Assembly: GCA_019649035.1 (NCBI GenBank)
Contig: BMAT01000211.1
Coordinates: 15,826-45,521 of the forward strand
DNA: 29,696 bases
Direction of reading: 5' to 3'
Source of the DNA: Elysia marginata
Lineage: Eukaryota > Mollusca > Gastropoda > Plakobranchidae
Made by a program: the position numbers and the translations under genes. The notes beneath the pieces were generated by a model. That model was given only the letters and a program-made list of their open reading frames with translations. It was not told where the DNA came from and made no database searches. This document shows, piece by piece, positions 12,019 through 21,618 of the stretch. Positions within the stretch are counted from its first letter, which is position 1, and the number at the start of each line of letters is the position of its first letter.

Positions 12019-12578
12019 AGGGAGGAAGAAACCAGCAGAGCATTTGAAGAGGGCGAACCACAAAGAAATGTAATAAAAACAAATAAATGATAAGAACATG
12101 TAGGCTGACCCATGGTGCAGTTGCAGTAAGTGAAGCATAACTAATTACATGTATGCGGCGCTTCAAGGCGTTTTCGCCTGAAAACCCTAAGCCCAAGTGT
12201 CAACATTAACCCCTCACTTACGGTTTTTTGCGGTTTCGTGCAGTGTATTGAGGAGACACAAGTTACGGTGTCAAACTGTCTCACCGGAAGCGCATTTCCG
12301 GTGTCACCTGTAGCCTAGCAATTATTATCTGTCGTGGATTACGATGATTTTTGCCTAGACCTATGTCCAACCGGGCCAGAATCGATTTTGTCGGCTTTTT
12401 ATTCATAAAAATGAATCTTTACACCGGAAATTTCTAGGTTCATAAAAAGTTCATTAATGTAAGGTTTCTAAAATTGTCACTTAGCGTTTAAACATTACGG
12501 CTTCATATTTAAGAAGCACTTACAGATTCAATTTAAAGTTAATACATAAACCTTTTATTTGTTGTTTTTGTATTGTTT
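12019..12578. other. Non-coding stretch with compact hairpins
   Basis: Includes AGGCG-TTTT-CGCCT near 12165 and the ETS-like inverted pair. More CG-containing than its flanks, so a possible regulatory patch. Confidence 0.45.
12282..12303. promoter_or_regulatory. Inverted pair of ETS-like sites
   Basis: CACCGGAA and TTCCGGTG are perfect inverted 8-mers with a 6-base loop. Each holds the ETS core CCGGAA, and a third ACCGGAA lies near 12422. GGTGTCA occurs on both sides. Could be a small enhancer or promoter, or a simple hairpin. Confidence 0.35.
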
Positions 12579-12616
12579 TGTGTATGTATGTATGTGTGTG
12601 TGTGGGGGGGGGAGGG
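12579..12616 (+). repeat. (TATG/TG)n-G composite microsatellite
   Basis: TGTATG then TG repeats, followed by nine G and AGGG. Same build as the tracts near 2.0 and 13.1 kb. Confidence 0.85.
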
Positions 12617-12702
12617 TTATTTACAAGACATCAGATTCTGTACTTTCATTGTGAACAAAGTTCAATGATAAAAAGGATGGATTATTTTTATAAATCCATA
12701 TT

Positions 12703-12728
12703 ATGACTCACCAAGACATGTGAGTCAT
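12703..12728. promoter_or_regulatory. Inverted pair of AP-1 sites
   Basis: ATGACTCAC (12703-12711) and GTGAGTCAT (12720-12728) are perfect inverted 9-mers around an 8-base spacer. Each contains a consensus AP-1 site (TGACTCA). No gene is recognised next to it. Confidence 0.4.
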
Positions 12729-13088
12729 TCTAAACAATGGCGAACCCACTGCCTTGTTCAAAACAACTTAATCGGTCTTTTTCAAGAGGCAAGGAAAGGA
12801 TTCGTATTCACTTTAAGACTAAGGATTCGGAAGACCCGAATCAAAATGCAAACATTACCCACACCCAATTTTATCTGACTAAAATGGAACGGGGCTGTCC
12901 GGTTTGAAAATCCGCAGCTCAGGGGATTCAGAATAGTCTAGGCATGAAAAACGAATTAGCATGAGCGCAATAATAATAAACATTAATGTAACACAAAAGA
13001 GAAAAAAGCAACCGCTGTATTTGCAACTGCTACGCTCAGGTGTAGCGAGCGTACACACAGTTAGGCTAAGCAGGTTTCTTTGCTCTGT

Positions 13089-13113
13089 GCGTGTGTGTGT
13101 GTGGGGGGGGGGG
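13089..13113 (+). repeat. (GT)n-G11 composite microsatellite
   Basis: GT repeats ending in eleven G. Same build and strand as the tracts at 2.0 and 12.6 kb. Confidence 0.85.
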
Positions 13114-14854
13114 TTAAAATATTGTATAAACTTGATTTTTATCAAGTTTGTTTGAAGCCAGCTATAGAATAGATGTAAGTTGTGGTAAGATGAGAGTGGG
13201 AAAAGGAAACATGTGTCGCATACGTTACGATTAATGGCTGGCTGTAGCCTTTGAGGACTTTTGTGTGGTTTTTAAAAGAAAACACAAAGTTATTGGGGAA
13301 ACAAAAGTGACAGTGCTCGCGCAAACCAAGAAGGGGATTATAAAATTAATAAATGCGCAATTCTATGAGAGGAGTAAACAATGTAAGTGAATCTTACAGT
13401 GAAAGGTAAAGGGAGGAATAAAAGAAAATATGATTATAATGATACAAAATAATTATTGTAAGGGCCGGCTATGTTGATAAGCATCAAGATATAAACGAAA
13501 ATAAAGGTAAAAAAAAACAACAGAAAATAGAGAGGGCGCGCAAAAGCAAAATTGAAACAATGATAGAAAAAGATTTTAACAGTAAAAGAAAAGGGGGGAG
13601 GAGGGGGGAGATCTCATTAAAATAATGATAGTTTTATCCACCACCACCCAGGCAGCAAATCCCTTGATTCAAAGTCATAAAAACTTGCTGTGGCGGTTAT
13701 GTCTTCGAAATCAGTTACGAAAATCTTTTTTTCTTTAAGTTTTCTTATGAATCTTTGTAAAATTATATTTTAGAATGCATTATCAAAGATAGTGTTTCTA
13801 GAACCTTACACAAAAAGCTAGGATTACCAATGTCACAAAGAACAAGTTTCGCGACACAGCCTGGTGATCACAGAGAAAGTGCGCGTAAAAAGTTAAAATG
13901 TTTCCGCTCTCTAGTCCCAGTACCTCTGCGGCTCTGCACAGCGTCTAGGTCAGTCTACCAGGTAATTATGGGCGTTTTTGTGTGCACTTACGTCGGTGAC
14001 GTGCTTTCTTCGTTTGGGTTTATTGTCTAAGTGCCTGATTGTCATGTTGCACCCTAGGGTTTGTCTGTTCTTATCTTTGGCACAATGCTTAAAGGAGATT
14101 CAAATCAAGTCACCCTTATTGGTCCATAACACTAGTGCTTTTTGTAGATCTAGGTGTATGTTTTGGCTGTTATGTGAGCCAAGGGGTAATTTTGTGAGAA
14201 CAAGAAAAGGAGCGGAAAACGTTGAGTAACAAGATGTAAATCTGAGGGAATGTTATTCTTACTACAGATTTTGTCTGCATTCAAACTTGACATTGTCAGG
14301 AAAATATGCATATATAAGTGAGAATACAAACTAAGAGAAAATTTTTATTGAAGTGAAGAAATGAATTGATAAATAAACGTGTGAGGAAAATAAACAATTA
14401 CGAACATTTTACTTTTTATATAGGTGGCTCTAATTTGGCAAAACAGTCAGTTTCTTAAAAAACAAAAAAAAAAACAAAAACACAATCCTCAAATGTTCTA
14501 AAAAGTTAAACGTTTGGTTAATAATTATTCTCAAAGTTCCTTTTTAAGAGTACATCAGATCTTATTCCTATTTTAGGGCTGCAAATTTTGTGTGGCGAAA
14601 GGCTTTTCACAGAGTGCCTGATCTTCATACGGTTTTCACCAAAATGTCCGTAAAAATTCGCTGTGCAATAGTAAGCCCTTTGACTTTTAGGTATATGTTT
14701 ATTTGTTTGGGTTTTTTTGGTAGAACCAAACACTGAAAATTCGATTTGTTCATTTTGTTGTAAGCGATCATAGACCTACATCTGCCGTTTCTGAGACTTA
14801 TAAAACAAACTTCCGCTTCCATGTTGTGACTCTAAACCAAAAAGGGTGGTTTTA
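13114..14854. other. Non-coding stretch
   Basis: AT-rich with a G-rich run near 13590-13610. A frame at 13830-13961 (MSQRTSFATQPGDHRES onward) ends at a good donor (CAG|GTAATT), but has a poor start context and no partner exon, so it is not called as a gene. Confidence 0.45.
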
Positions 14855-15170
14855 GAATCGAAAGGGATAAACAATACATAAAAAAACAATGAAAGAAACT
14901 TCTCGGCTCTAGATATAGATTATCCTGGATACTGAAGTGATCTGTAAAAAGGTAGGCAGAGGCTAAGCAAATTAGACTCTTAAAGTGCATAGATCTAGAT
15001 TTAGCTTTGAATAGGGAATCGAAAAGCATAAATCATACAACAACGAAAGTAACATGTCAGCTCTAGACATAGATTACCCTGGATATTGAAGTGATCTGTG
15101 GAAAGGTAAGCCTAGGCTTCGCAATCTAGACTATTAAAGTGCATAGATCTAGATTTGGCTTTGAAAAGGC
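14855..15170. repeat. Tandem duplication, two units of about 160 bp
   Basis: Both units open with GAATCGAAA (14855 and 15016) and share, in order, GCTCTAGA-ATAGATTA, CCTGGATA-TGAAGTGATC, AAAGGTA, TTAAAGTGCATAGATCTAG and GCTTTGAA. The first is 161 bases and the second about 155, with roughly 20-25 percent divergence by eye. A degraded third copy (about 15171-15292) repeats the TAGATCTAGATTTAG and AAAAGGTAAAC parts. Confidence 0.8.
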
Positions 15171-15330
15171 AAACAAAGATCAATGCTTGATCTAGATCTA
15201 TTTAAATCTAGACTTGATCTAGACCTTTATATATCTATATCTCTAGACCTCCTCTAGCAAACATACCATGGATCTAGATTTAGATTGGAAAAGGTAAACA
15301 ACGATAAATGCATCTAGAATAGATAAGGCC
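14905..15330. repeat. TCTAGATC-word cluster
   Basis: Dense run of AGATCTAGAT, CTAGATCTA and variants overlapping the tandem duplication and its third copy. The same words cluster at 1-62, 240-265, 3820-3965, 4615-4700, 8452-8562 and 16300-16620. Confidence 0.7.
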
Positions 15331-15786
15331 TGAATCTAGACTGCGTTTTGCGTGAATTTTGTTTCGTTTTAGGGTCTACGTGAGATGTTTTCTTCCATTT
15401 TCAAAAGCGAAGACCCACATATTGCTTCTGAATAATTGAGAGAAAGTGATAGAAATAGGGAATAATAGTATATAACATAACATAGCATTAAAAGGATGCG
15501 AAAACAGTATTAGGGAAAGAAAGAAGAAACTAAAAAGAAGATGAATTTTTTTGGCGGGCGTATCCAGACATTGTCGACAAAGTAATGATATGGAGAAAGA
15601 GAACAACTTGTAGTAAGATAAAAATTGATGTTTTCAAAATTGGACCGATATAGTCAATATGGAGTTACATAGAGACATGAAAGGCAACTTATGACACAGT
15701 CCAGTCTATTGCCCAACCAAGTCGGGTACACCCCAACTAGTATTGATTAAGTCTGCCTTCGAGGTTGTTAATTTTCAGACATTACA
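15331..15786. other. Non-coding stretch left of the palindrome
   Basis: AT-rich, with a purine-rich part at about 15490-15600. No gene, repeat unit or tRNA-like signal is seen. Confidence 0.5.
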
Positions 15787-15997
15787 GACCTTTAGCACAC
15801 GCACCGTGTCTCACTACGCGTACGTGAAAATCGGGAAAGCAGATTGAGAAACTATAAAAATAATGAAACCAGTTTCTAAAAATAGACCCACAGACATTCT
15901 ATTTTTAGAAACTGTTTTCATTATTTTTATAGTTTCTCAATCTTCTTTCCCGATTTTCACGTACGCGTATTGAGACACGGTGCGTGTGCTAAAGATC
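15787..15997. repeat. Long near-perfect inverted repeat (99-bp arms)
   Basis: Left arm 15787-15885 and right arm 15899-15997 are reverse complements over 99 bases with four mismatches, separated by a 13-base loop. Each arm also carries a small inner inverted repeat (AGAAACT and AGTTTCT). Flanking bases do not pair and no target-site duplication is evident. The word CAGACATT occurs both just left of the structure (15776-15783) and in the loop (15891-15898). It may be a fold-back/MITE-type element, a template-switch inverted duplication or a hairpin-RNA locus. Confidence 0.9.
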
Positions 15998-16299
15998 TCT
16001 TTTATCCTTTTAAGAACGACTCAGTAAAATTGTTCGGTCTGAAAACACAACTCAAATTAAAACATTATTTTACGAAATATGATACAAGTCAATGGCTTGA
16101 TGGTTTATTATCAAGTGTACTAGGCAGCTCATCTATAATGAAGGGTGAACAAGAACTACCGACAGATACCTGTCTGTACTCTAAACCCATGCTTGGAGCT
16201 AAATTTAAAACATTTAATGAGGTTGTGGTACATACCCTGTCAAAATGGTTAAGCTTTGAGAAGCCGAGACAGAGATTGAGGTGCAGAGTTATGATATAA
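15886..16299 (+). other. Unrecognised open frame beginning in the palindrome
   Basis: The frame is open from the palindrome loop to a stop at 16297-16299 (about 137 codons). The part beyond the palindrome reads KDLFYPFKNDSVKLFGLKTQ and on to RQRLRCRVMI, with mixed composition and no low-complexity bias. No ATG starts it within the non-repeated part before the body, no splice acceptor is convincing, and I recognise no family. It could be a fragment of an element carrying the palindrome or a chance frame. Confidence 0.25.
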
Positions 16300-16620
16300 A
16301 TAATATTTAGATCTAGATATAGCCTTTAAGCCTAAACCTATGTTTATATCTTAATCTTAATCCATATCTAAACTTTGAAGACTATTAAGAGAAAAATGTT
16401 GGCTTGGAGTTGCCGAGACTGAAAACTACATACATTTAGATCTCCGTATAAATGCAACCGATATCTAAATCTAGCTTATAAATCTATGTTTAGATTTTTA
16501 AGATTGTAGAGAAAATTCAGAGATTGGTAAAAACTGCCCTTTACGTTTTAAGGGAAATTTCTCCAAACTGTCATTAGAATCAACGGAGATCAAACCTAGA
16601 ATCTAGATTCAGTTCTAATA
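16300..16620. repeat. TCTAGATC-word cluster
   Basis: TTTAGATCTAGATATAG, CTAAATCTAGC, TTTAGATTTTTAAG and AGAATCTAGATTC words spread over 320 bases between the unrecognised open frame and the CR1 relic. Nothing else is seen in the stretch. Confidence 0.5.
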
Positions 16621-16694
16621 CTTCATTCTATGTCTGAAACACTTGCTATTTATTTTCGGTGAAACATTTCTGCTCATTTTTTATGCATATTTTA

Positions 16695-17120
16695 TTGTCT
16701 TTCGACTATACCGACAAACCTATGCTAATGACTCTTTTCAAATGCCTAGTGAGCTCACATTTGGAGTACGGGCATTATTGTGTGCGGTACCCAATCAGCA
16801 GAACAGACGCAATAGTAATTAAAAACGTTTAAAGACGGGCAACAAAACTACATGTAATACCAGAAATATCGAATGACAGCTACGAGCAAAGGCTGTGAGC
16901 CTTCGGCCTTCTAAGCGTAAGACGGCGCGTAGATTTGATAGAAGCATACAAACTAACAGGCCGTTTCTAAAACGTTAACGAAGACTATCTTGCATTCAAC
17001 AAAGACACTAGAACATGAGGTCATTGCTATAAAAAAATAAAAAAATAAAACTGCCACCTAAAGAAGAAAAAAACTACTTTGGTCTAAAGGTAGTTGAGAC
17101 ACAGCCTCCGCGAAATCACT
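16695..17120 (+). mobile_element. CR1-type LINE C-terminal relic
   Basis: One frame reads KPMLMTLFKCLVSSHLEYGH, then QRRAT-like RRATKLHVIPEIS, SYEQRL, RRRVDLIEAYKLTGRF, TR-stop-GHCYKK and NYFGLKVVETQPP. This matches in order the region downstream of the RT palm in CR1 elements (HLEYG, QRRAT, YEERL, RGDLIE, RGH, FSQRVV). Stops interrupt it at 16830-16832, 16896-16898, 16968-16970 and 17016-17018. At least two of these (TGA for a conserved Arg) fit CpG decay. It is an old fragment on the opposite strand from the LINE at 8.6-10.2 kb. Confidence 0.75.
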
Positions 17121-17444
17121 TCCTAAAGTATTACCTCATTTAAAATGCAAATTATTATTCTGCATAGAGTTCTCCTTTCGAGCCAATACTTTGATCTCCA
17201 CAAGTCGGTGGGGATAGGGATCTCGACATTCTTGACAAGCGCGCCCAGCTCATCAACTTGATTTCTACTGTATTCTTGTATAAGGTTTGTTTGTGCATTT
17301 GCTAAATTAAAAAAATACAACTGGCAATCGCTTTTCTGTTCCACCACACGTAGAGGCTCTAAATAAGGTTTGCAAAATTGTATTTTTATAAAATGTATAG
17401 ACTTATATGGAACCTGCTAATAAATATAATTTTTTTGTTTGCAG
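17121..17444. other. Non-coding stretch between the CR1 relic and the MGCVASK frame
   Basis: No recognisable coding signal. It ends in a pyrimidine-rich acceptor-like tract. Confidence 0.45.
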
Positions 17445-17596
17445 CTATGGGTTGTGTCGCATCCAAAGAGGAGATGACGAAAGTTTCGAACTTCGGCTCA
17501 TGCAGGTTACTTAGCGATATGACGAAAAAGACGAGGACCATCAATGAATCTTCTATGATGTTAGATCTAAAAGCTAGGGGCCAAGAAAGAGAGTAG
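17445..17596 (+). CDS. Candidate small exon or peptide beginning MGCVASK
   Basis: A clean acceptor (TTTTTTTGTTTGCAG, ending 17444) lies two bases before ATG at 17447. The frame reads MGCVASKEEMTKVSNFGSCR, then LLSDMTKK to a stop at 17594-17596 (49 codons). Gly2, Ser6 and Lys7 fit N-myristoylation, and Cys3 is a likely palmitoylation site, as in Src-type and Galpha N-termini, so a membrane-anchored protein is inferred. A weak donor (CAG|GTTACT) inside could make this the first coding exon of a longer gene. I recognise no family in the rest, and no partner exon is found. The SINE head begins right after the stop. Confidence 0.3.
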
Positions 17597-17662
17597 GCAC
17601 AGCGTGGCAGAGTGGTTAGCGGGTCGGACTCGAGTAAAATGGGTACCCAGCTTTAGGCAGTT
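17597..17662 (+). repeat. tRNA-Ser/Leu-like SINE head, truncated
   Basis: GTGGCAGAGTGGTTAGCGGG followed by TCGGACTCGAG resembles the 5' half of serine/leucine tRNAs (GTGGCCGAGTGGTTAAGGCG then GGACTCGA). No B box follows, so only the A-box half is left. It starts right after the stop codon of the small frame at 17447-17596. Confidence 0.5.
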
Positions 17663-19539
17663 CTTAAATTTGTGATTTACTCCTGCAGCACCCTACATAT
17701 GAGTTAAATATATTGGTGTGCTGGTGTACTAGTGAGTAACGAAGCCAAAGTTCCCGAAATGGATTAATGTAATGTGTTAAAATAATTACCATACAAGAGA
17801 CAACTCGGCCCAACATAGCCCGCACAGACTGTAACAACTGGTCTCCAGTATCAATTTGTGAGGATTCCAAATCTGACCCACATTTTTTTTTAACTTTGAG
17901 AAAAAAGTGTCTTTTTTCTTAGCCTCGCCTGCAATGATATATATTACGCCTCCCCCCCCCCCAGAAAATGTTTCGCATACGAAATATACAAAACAGTGAC
18001 GGAGGACTGTCCGTTGCGGTTCATCCGTTGTGGAATCAGAAAGTAATGATAAGAAAGCTTAACATTTTTGTTGCGGTTTTAGTCTAAGTATGTGCGGTCT
18101 GTTACGGTCTCTGTGGGGCCGACGGGTGGTATGTAACACGGTTGTACTTTCAGCACTTTAAAACAGTTTAGGCTGGATGAAAGTTGTGTAACTGGTTTTT
18201 TGGGAAAGGTGCAAAATGTGTCACATTCTTGACCCAGGTTTTGTAGTTAGTATCACTAGCAGAGTTGTGCAAGTGACTAGAGGATTGGATTATGTCCGTA
18301 TTAGTCACATTGTTTATTTGAGGATAATTTATTTTGAAAAAAAAAATGAGTTTGGCAGGCTGGCAGTCTCAAATAAGGCATTTGGGGTCACCAGGCCGTG
18401 AAAGTGAAACAAAAATTAATTAAACTCAAGATGAGAGCGCGTTCTGAATTAGGTCTTTTCCTGATTGTATGTTTTAACTCCTGTCCATGTACATTTATAG
18501 CGTTCTCGCATTTTTTTTAGAATAAGTTAAATGGTCAAATATTTTTCATTATATTAAACAACAATGATTTATATTTAATATTTGAACAATCTAACATAAA
18601 ACTTAACAATTTGAGTTGGGCCTGTATGAGATCAAACTATTTAAAAAAAAAGCCTTAAAATTTGGCGTTGTTAATTTTGTTTGTATCTTCAGAGTACTAG
18701 GTCTGATCCATGATCCCCTTCGAGACGGATTTTGTGTTATTAGAAGCTGCAAAGAAAGGTTGAGGACTTCACGTCCTTTTGCAAACATGATTATATTACC
18801 TTTTTGATAAATACACACATTTCAATCATATAATATATATGTACCACCAAGAACACGTAAGCACAATAAAATAATAGTGACAAAATTGGGTATTGATTTT
18901 AAAATTTCTTTTAATTAGAAATACAAAATTCAACACACTTTTAATGTAAAGAAAACCAATTAAGTGCAACTGTAAATTTTTCCAGTAGACAAAATAATTA
19001 TTTACAATCAAATTAATGTTTTAATATTATAATAAATTTTAAAACCAGGATAAATTGTTACTTTGTATTTTCAGAGTCATATGGATGTTGTCGCAAAATT
19101 TGATTTCCGAAACTCATTTTAGTTGGTCTCTAATTAAAGAACTGGTTCAGTTTTTTTCTCTCCATCTTTAGGGTGTATGGAAATGCATACATGTGTATCA
19201 GCAGGAAAGCGAGGGGGAAAAACAATTCTATTTATCTGATCACTTTAAACAAGCTGAATATCCTGAAAATTCATCATAATAAACAAAGAACAATAATTTT
19301 ACAAGAAAAGCGAAAGAGAAGAAGAATTACAGATAGAGCGAGAAAAGGAAAGAAGGGAAAGAAGGCCTAGAAAAAAGCATCATCTCAACACGACAATATA
19401 GATGCACGTTTTTAAGCAAAGCACAGATAGATAAAAGTGCAGACGAACAAACATAAAGAGATACAAAAATAGATCTCAATAAAACGGTAGAAGTTATAAA
19501 TACACCTACAAAGTAAACAAGGATCCACAAGTCTGTTTT
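17663..19539. other. AT-rich non-coding stretch
   Basis: Includes a C run at about 17951-17962 and a moderately GC-rich patch with repeated TGCGGT words (about 18010-18110). Frames here are short and unsupported. Confidence 0.55.
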
Positions 19540-19803
19540 TTTCTTCCCTCTTTAATAAACAGAGGGGCATATAGAAAGAAAGACAGACACACAGGTGGAC
19601 AGAAAATAGATAGACAGATAGATAGATAGATAGATAGATAGATGGATGGATAGACAAACAGACAGGCAGGCAGGCAGACAGACAGACAGGTAAATAGACA
19701 GATGGACAGACAGGCAGACAGACAGACAGACAGGCAGACAGATAGATAAAAATACAGACAGACAGACAAGCAGACAGACAGACAGATAAATAGATGGATA
19801 GAC
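19540..19803 (+). repeat. GATA/GACA/CAGG microsatellite array
   Basis: Mixed tetranucleotides: GATA at about 19612-19650, then GACA and CAGG units to 19803. Cys-rich minus-strand frames here (repeated CLS, YLS) are repeat translations. Confidence 0.95.
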
Positions 19804-20959
19804 ATTAAGGGTGATGAATGGAGTCAGCTATAAAGCTTTTTATATTTCGTAATGAAAATTAAAATACGTTTTTCGAACAGATAAATCTAAGAAAATTCGA
19901 ATACCAATAAACTGTAAAAGATTCAAGTAACCAATTTGAATTGGTGCAGACCTTTAAATAAATAGATTTTTTCTTGTTCAACTTCTAGATGAAATGGACT
20001 TTTTTAATGTGGACAAAACCTTCTATAAATATGGCACTGGGAATAAAATCGTTGAAAATACTCTGTTAAGACCTTATTGTCAACATATATAAAAACTTCA
20101 TCAAATAATTATAAGAAAAAAATATTCATTTTTGTGCTATTTAATAACTCATAACACCTTACAAATAATGTAATATCAGTTCATATTTGACTTTGATGTA
20201 TTCATCATACTGGGAAAATCTGATAAGGATATAGATTCTGAATACATGTATAAACTTCTTTCAGCAAGAGTTTTAATGATTGTGAAATTGTGCATTTATT
20301 AACAATGATGCGAGGAAATACACATTAAAAATCATATATAAATTATGTTTACAGAAAAACGCGACAGATGACGACATAACAAAAAAAAATGAAAACTATG
20401 AACTGTGTCAGAACTATTTTAGCCCCTTAGTTAAATCTAGAAGCCTGTCAAAAATCTTTTACAGAAAAATAGGCTATAATCCAAAGCGTATAGAGTCTCG
20501 GACTTTTTTACGATTCCCTAATCTATGTCTGATTGTAATTAAGCTGGTTTTACACTCAACGTGTAAATTGAGCGACCAACAAGTTCGCGGTATATAACCG
20601 TGCCCTCTTAGAACGAACAGCGATGCTGTGTTTGTCTCATGCGTTGTGATGTAACTTATAGAATGGGCTTGGATCTAAATTAAAACAAAACAAAAAAAAA
20701 AGACAAAAAAAAAACTCCATACTAAAACGATAATATTTGCCCGACATACATATATTGAATTTAGTCTACCATTCAAATAGCTTTTTTGTAAAGCGCTTGA
20801 CACACATTCCAAGTTTTTTTTTTAAGTGAATAACCTTTAAACTTTCAAAAGAAATAGAGGAAAGTTTGTAGAGATCAAATCTTCGAGGTAGTAAAGAAAG
20901 GGTCTTACATTATATTAGAAATTTATATTTGTACATAATTATAGTCATTGGTATTAAAA
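19804..20959. other. AT-rich non-coding stretch downstream of the bZIP gene
   Basis: Contains a short inverted repeat (TTTACAC / GTGTAAA, 20549-20567). Nothing coding is seen. Confidence 0.55.
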
Positions 20960-21618
20960 TTTGAACAAGAATAATAGCCGATTAATTATCGTACAATTCA
21001 ATGAAAGAGCTTGTGAGAAGAAAATAATTTTTAAGAACATAGCATTTCAGGATAAATTTGCATTTTCATTTACTCGAATGGCATTAAAAGCATACCATTA
21101 TACGAATATATCTTATATAATATTCAATTTAAGCCCGTTGGTGTTGTTTTTCTATTTTACTATTTAATGTTCTTAGGCGTTTACTCTGTGCACTCGGTAA
21201 AACTTACTTAAGATATGTAAAATATGATTTAAGCACAAAAATAATTTCAAGAGAGGCATATTCATAACACATAGATGCAAATAATGTAGGGGAATACATA
21301 TGTAAGGATTCAGAAATGAATAATACCGTAGTAGGGCAACGGGAAAAAAATCGTTTGTTCAAAATCATAATACAAAAAAGTAAGACTACTATTGTTACAG
21401 ATTCTTCTAAGCTGTAAATGTGATTATCTTGTATCTAACTTTGTCTTTGTATCGGCGATTTGCTCAATATTTTGTAAATACAAATAACTTTGTCCGACTT
21501 TTTGAGTGGCAAGTGTCATTGTCTTCTGCTGAATATCAACAGTTACCTTATCAACACTGGTATTTGTCACTGGGTTATTGAAGAAATAGCTCGAGTTAAG
21601 TGAAACGATCGATTTAGT
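20960..21618 (-). other. Probable 3' UTR of the bZIP gene
   Basis: AT-rich sequence directly downstream of the bZIP stop. An ATTAAA-type polyadenylation signal occurs on the minus strand at 21158-21153. No coding signal is evident. The true 3' end cannot be set from the sequence. Confidence 0.35.

Noticed and set aside
11625-12138. 168- and 88-codon Ser/Leu frames on the minus strand
   Set aside because: Translation of GA microsatellite; no domain outside the repeat.
13830-13961. Possible first exon MSQRTSFATQPGDHRES ending at CAG|GTAATT
   Set aside because: Weak start context, no acceptor-linked partner exon, no recognisable family.
14855-15170. CRISPR-like repeat array
   Set aside because: Only two adjoining diverged units without regular short repeats and spacers; the window is animal DNA.
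19412-19805. Cys-rich CLSVCLS-type frames that look like cysteine-repeat peptides
   Set aside because: Direct translation of GATA/GACA/CAGG repeats.
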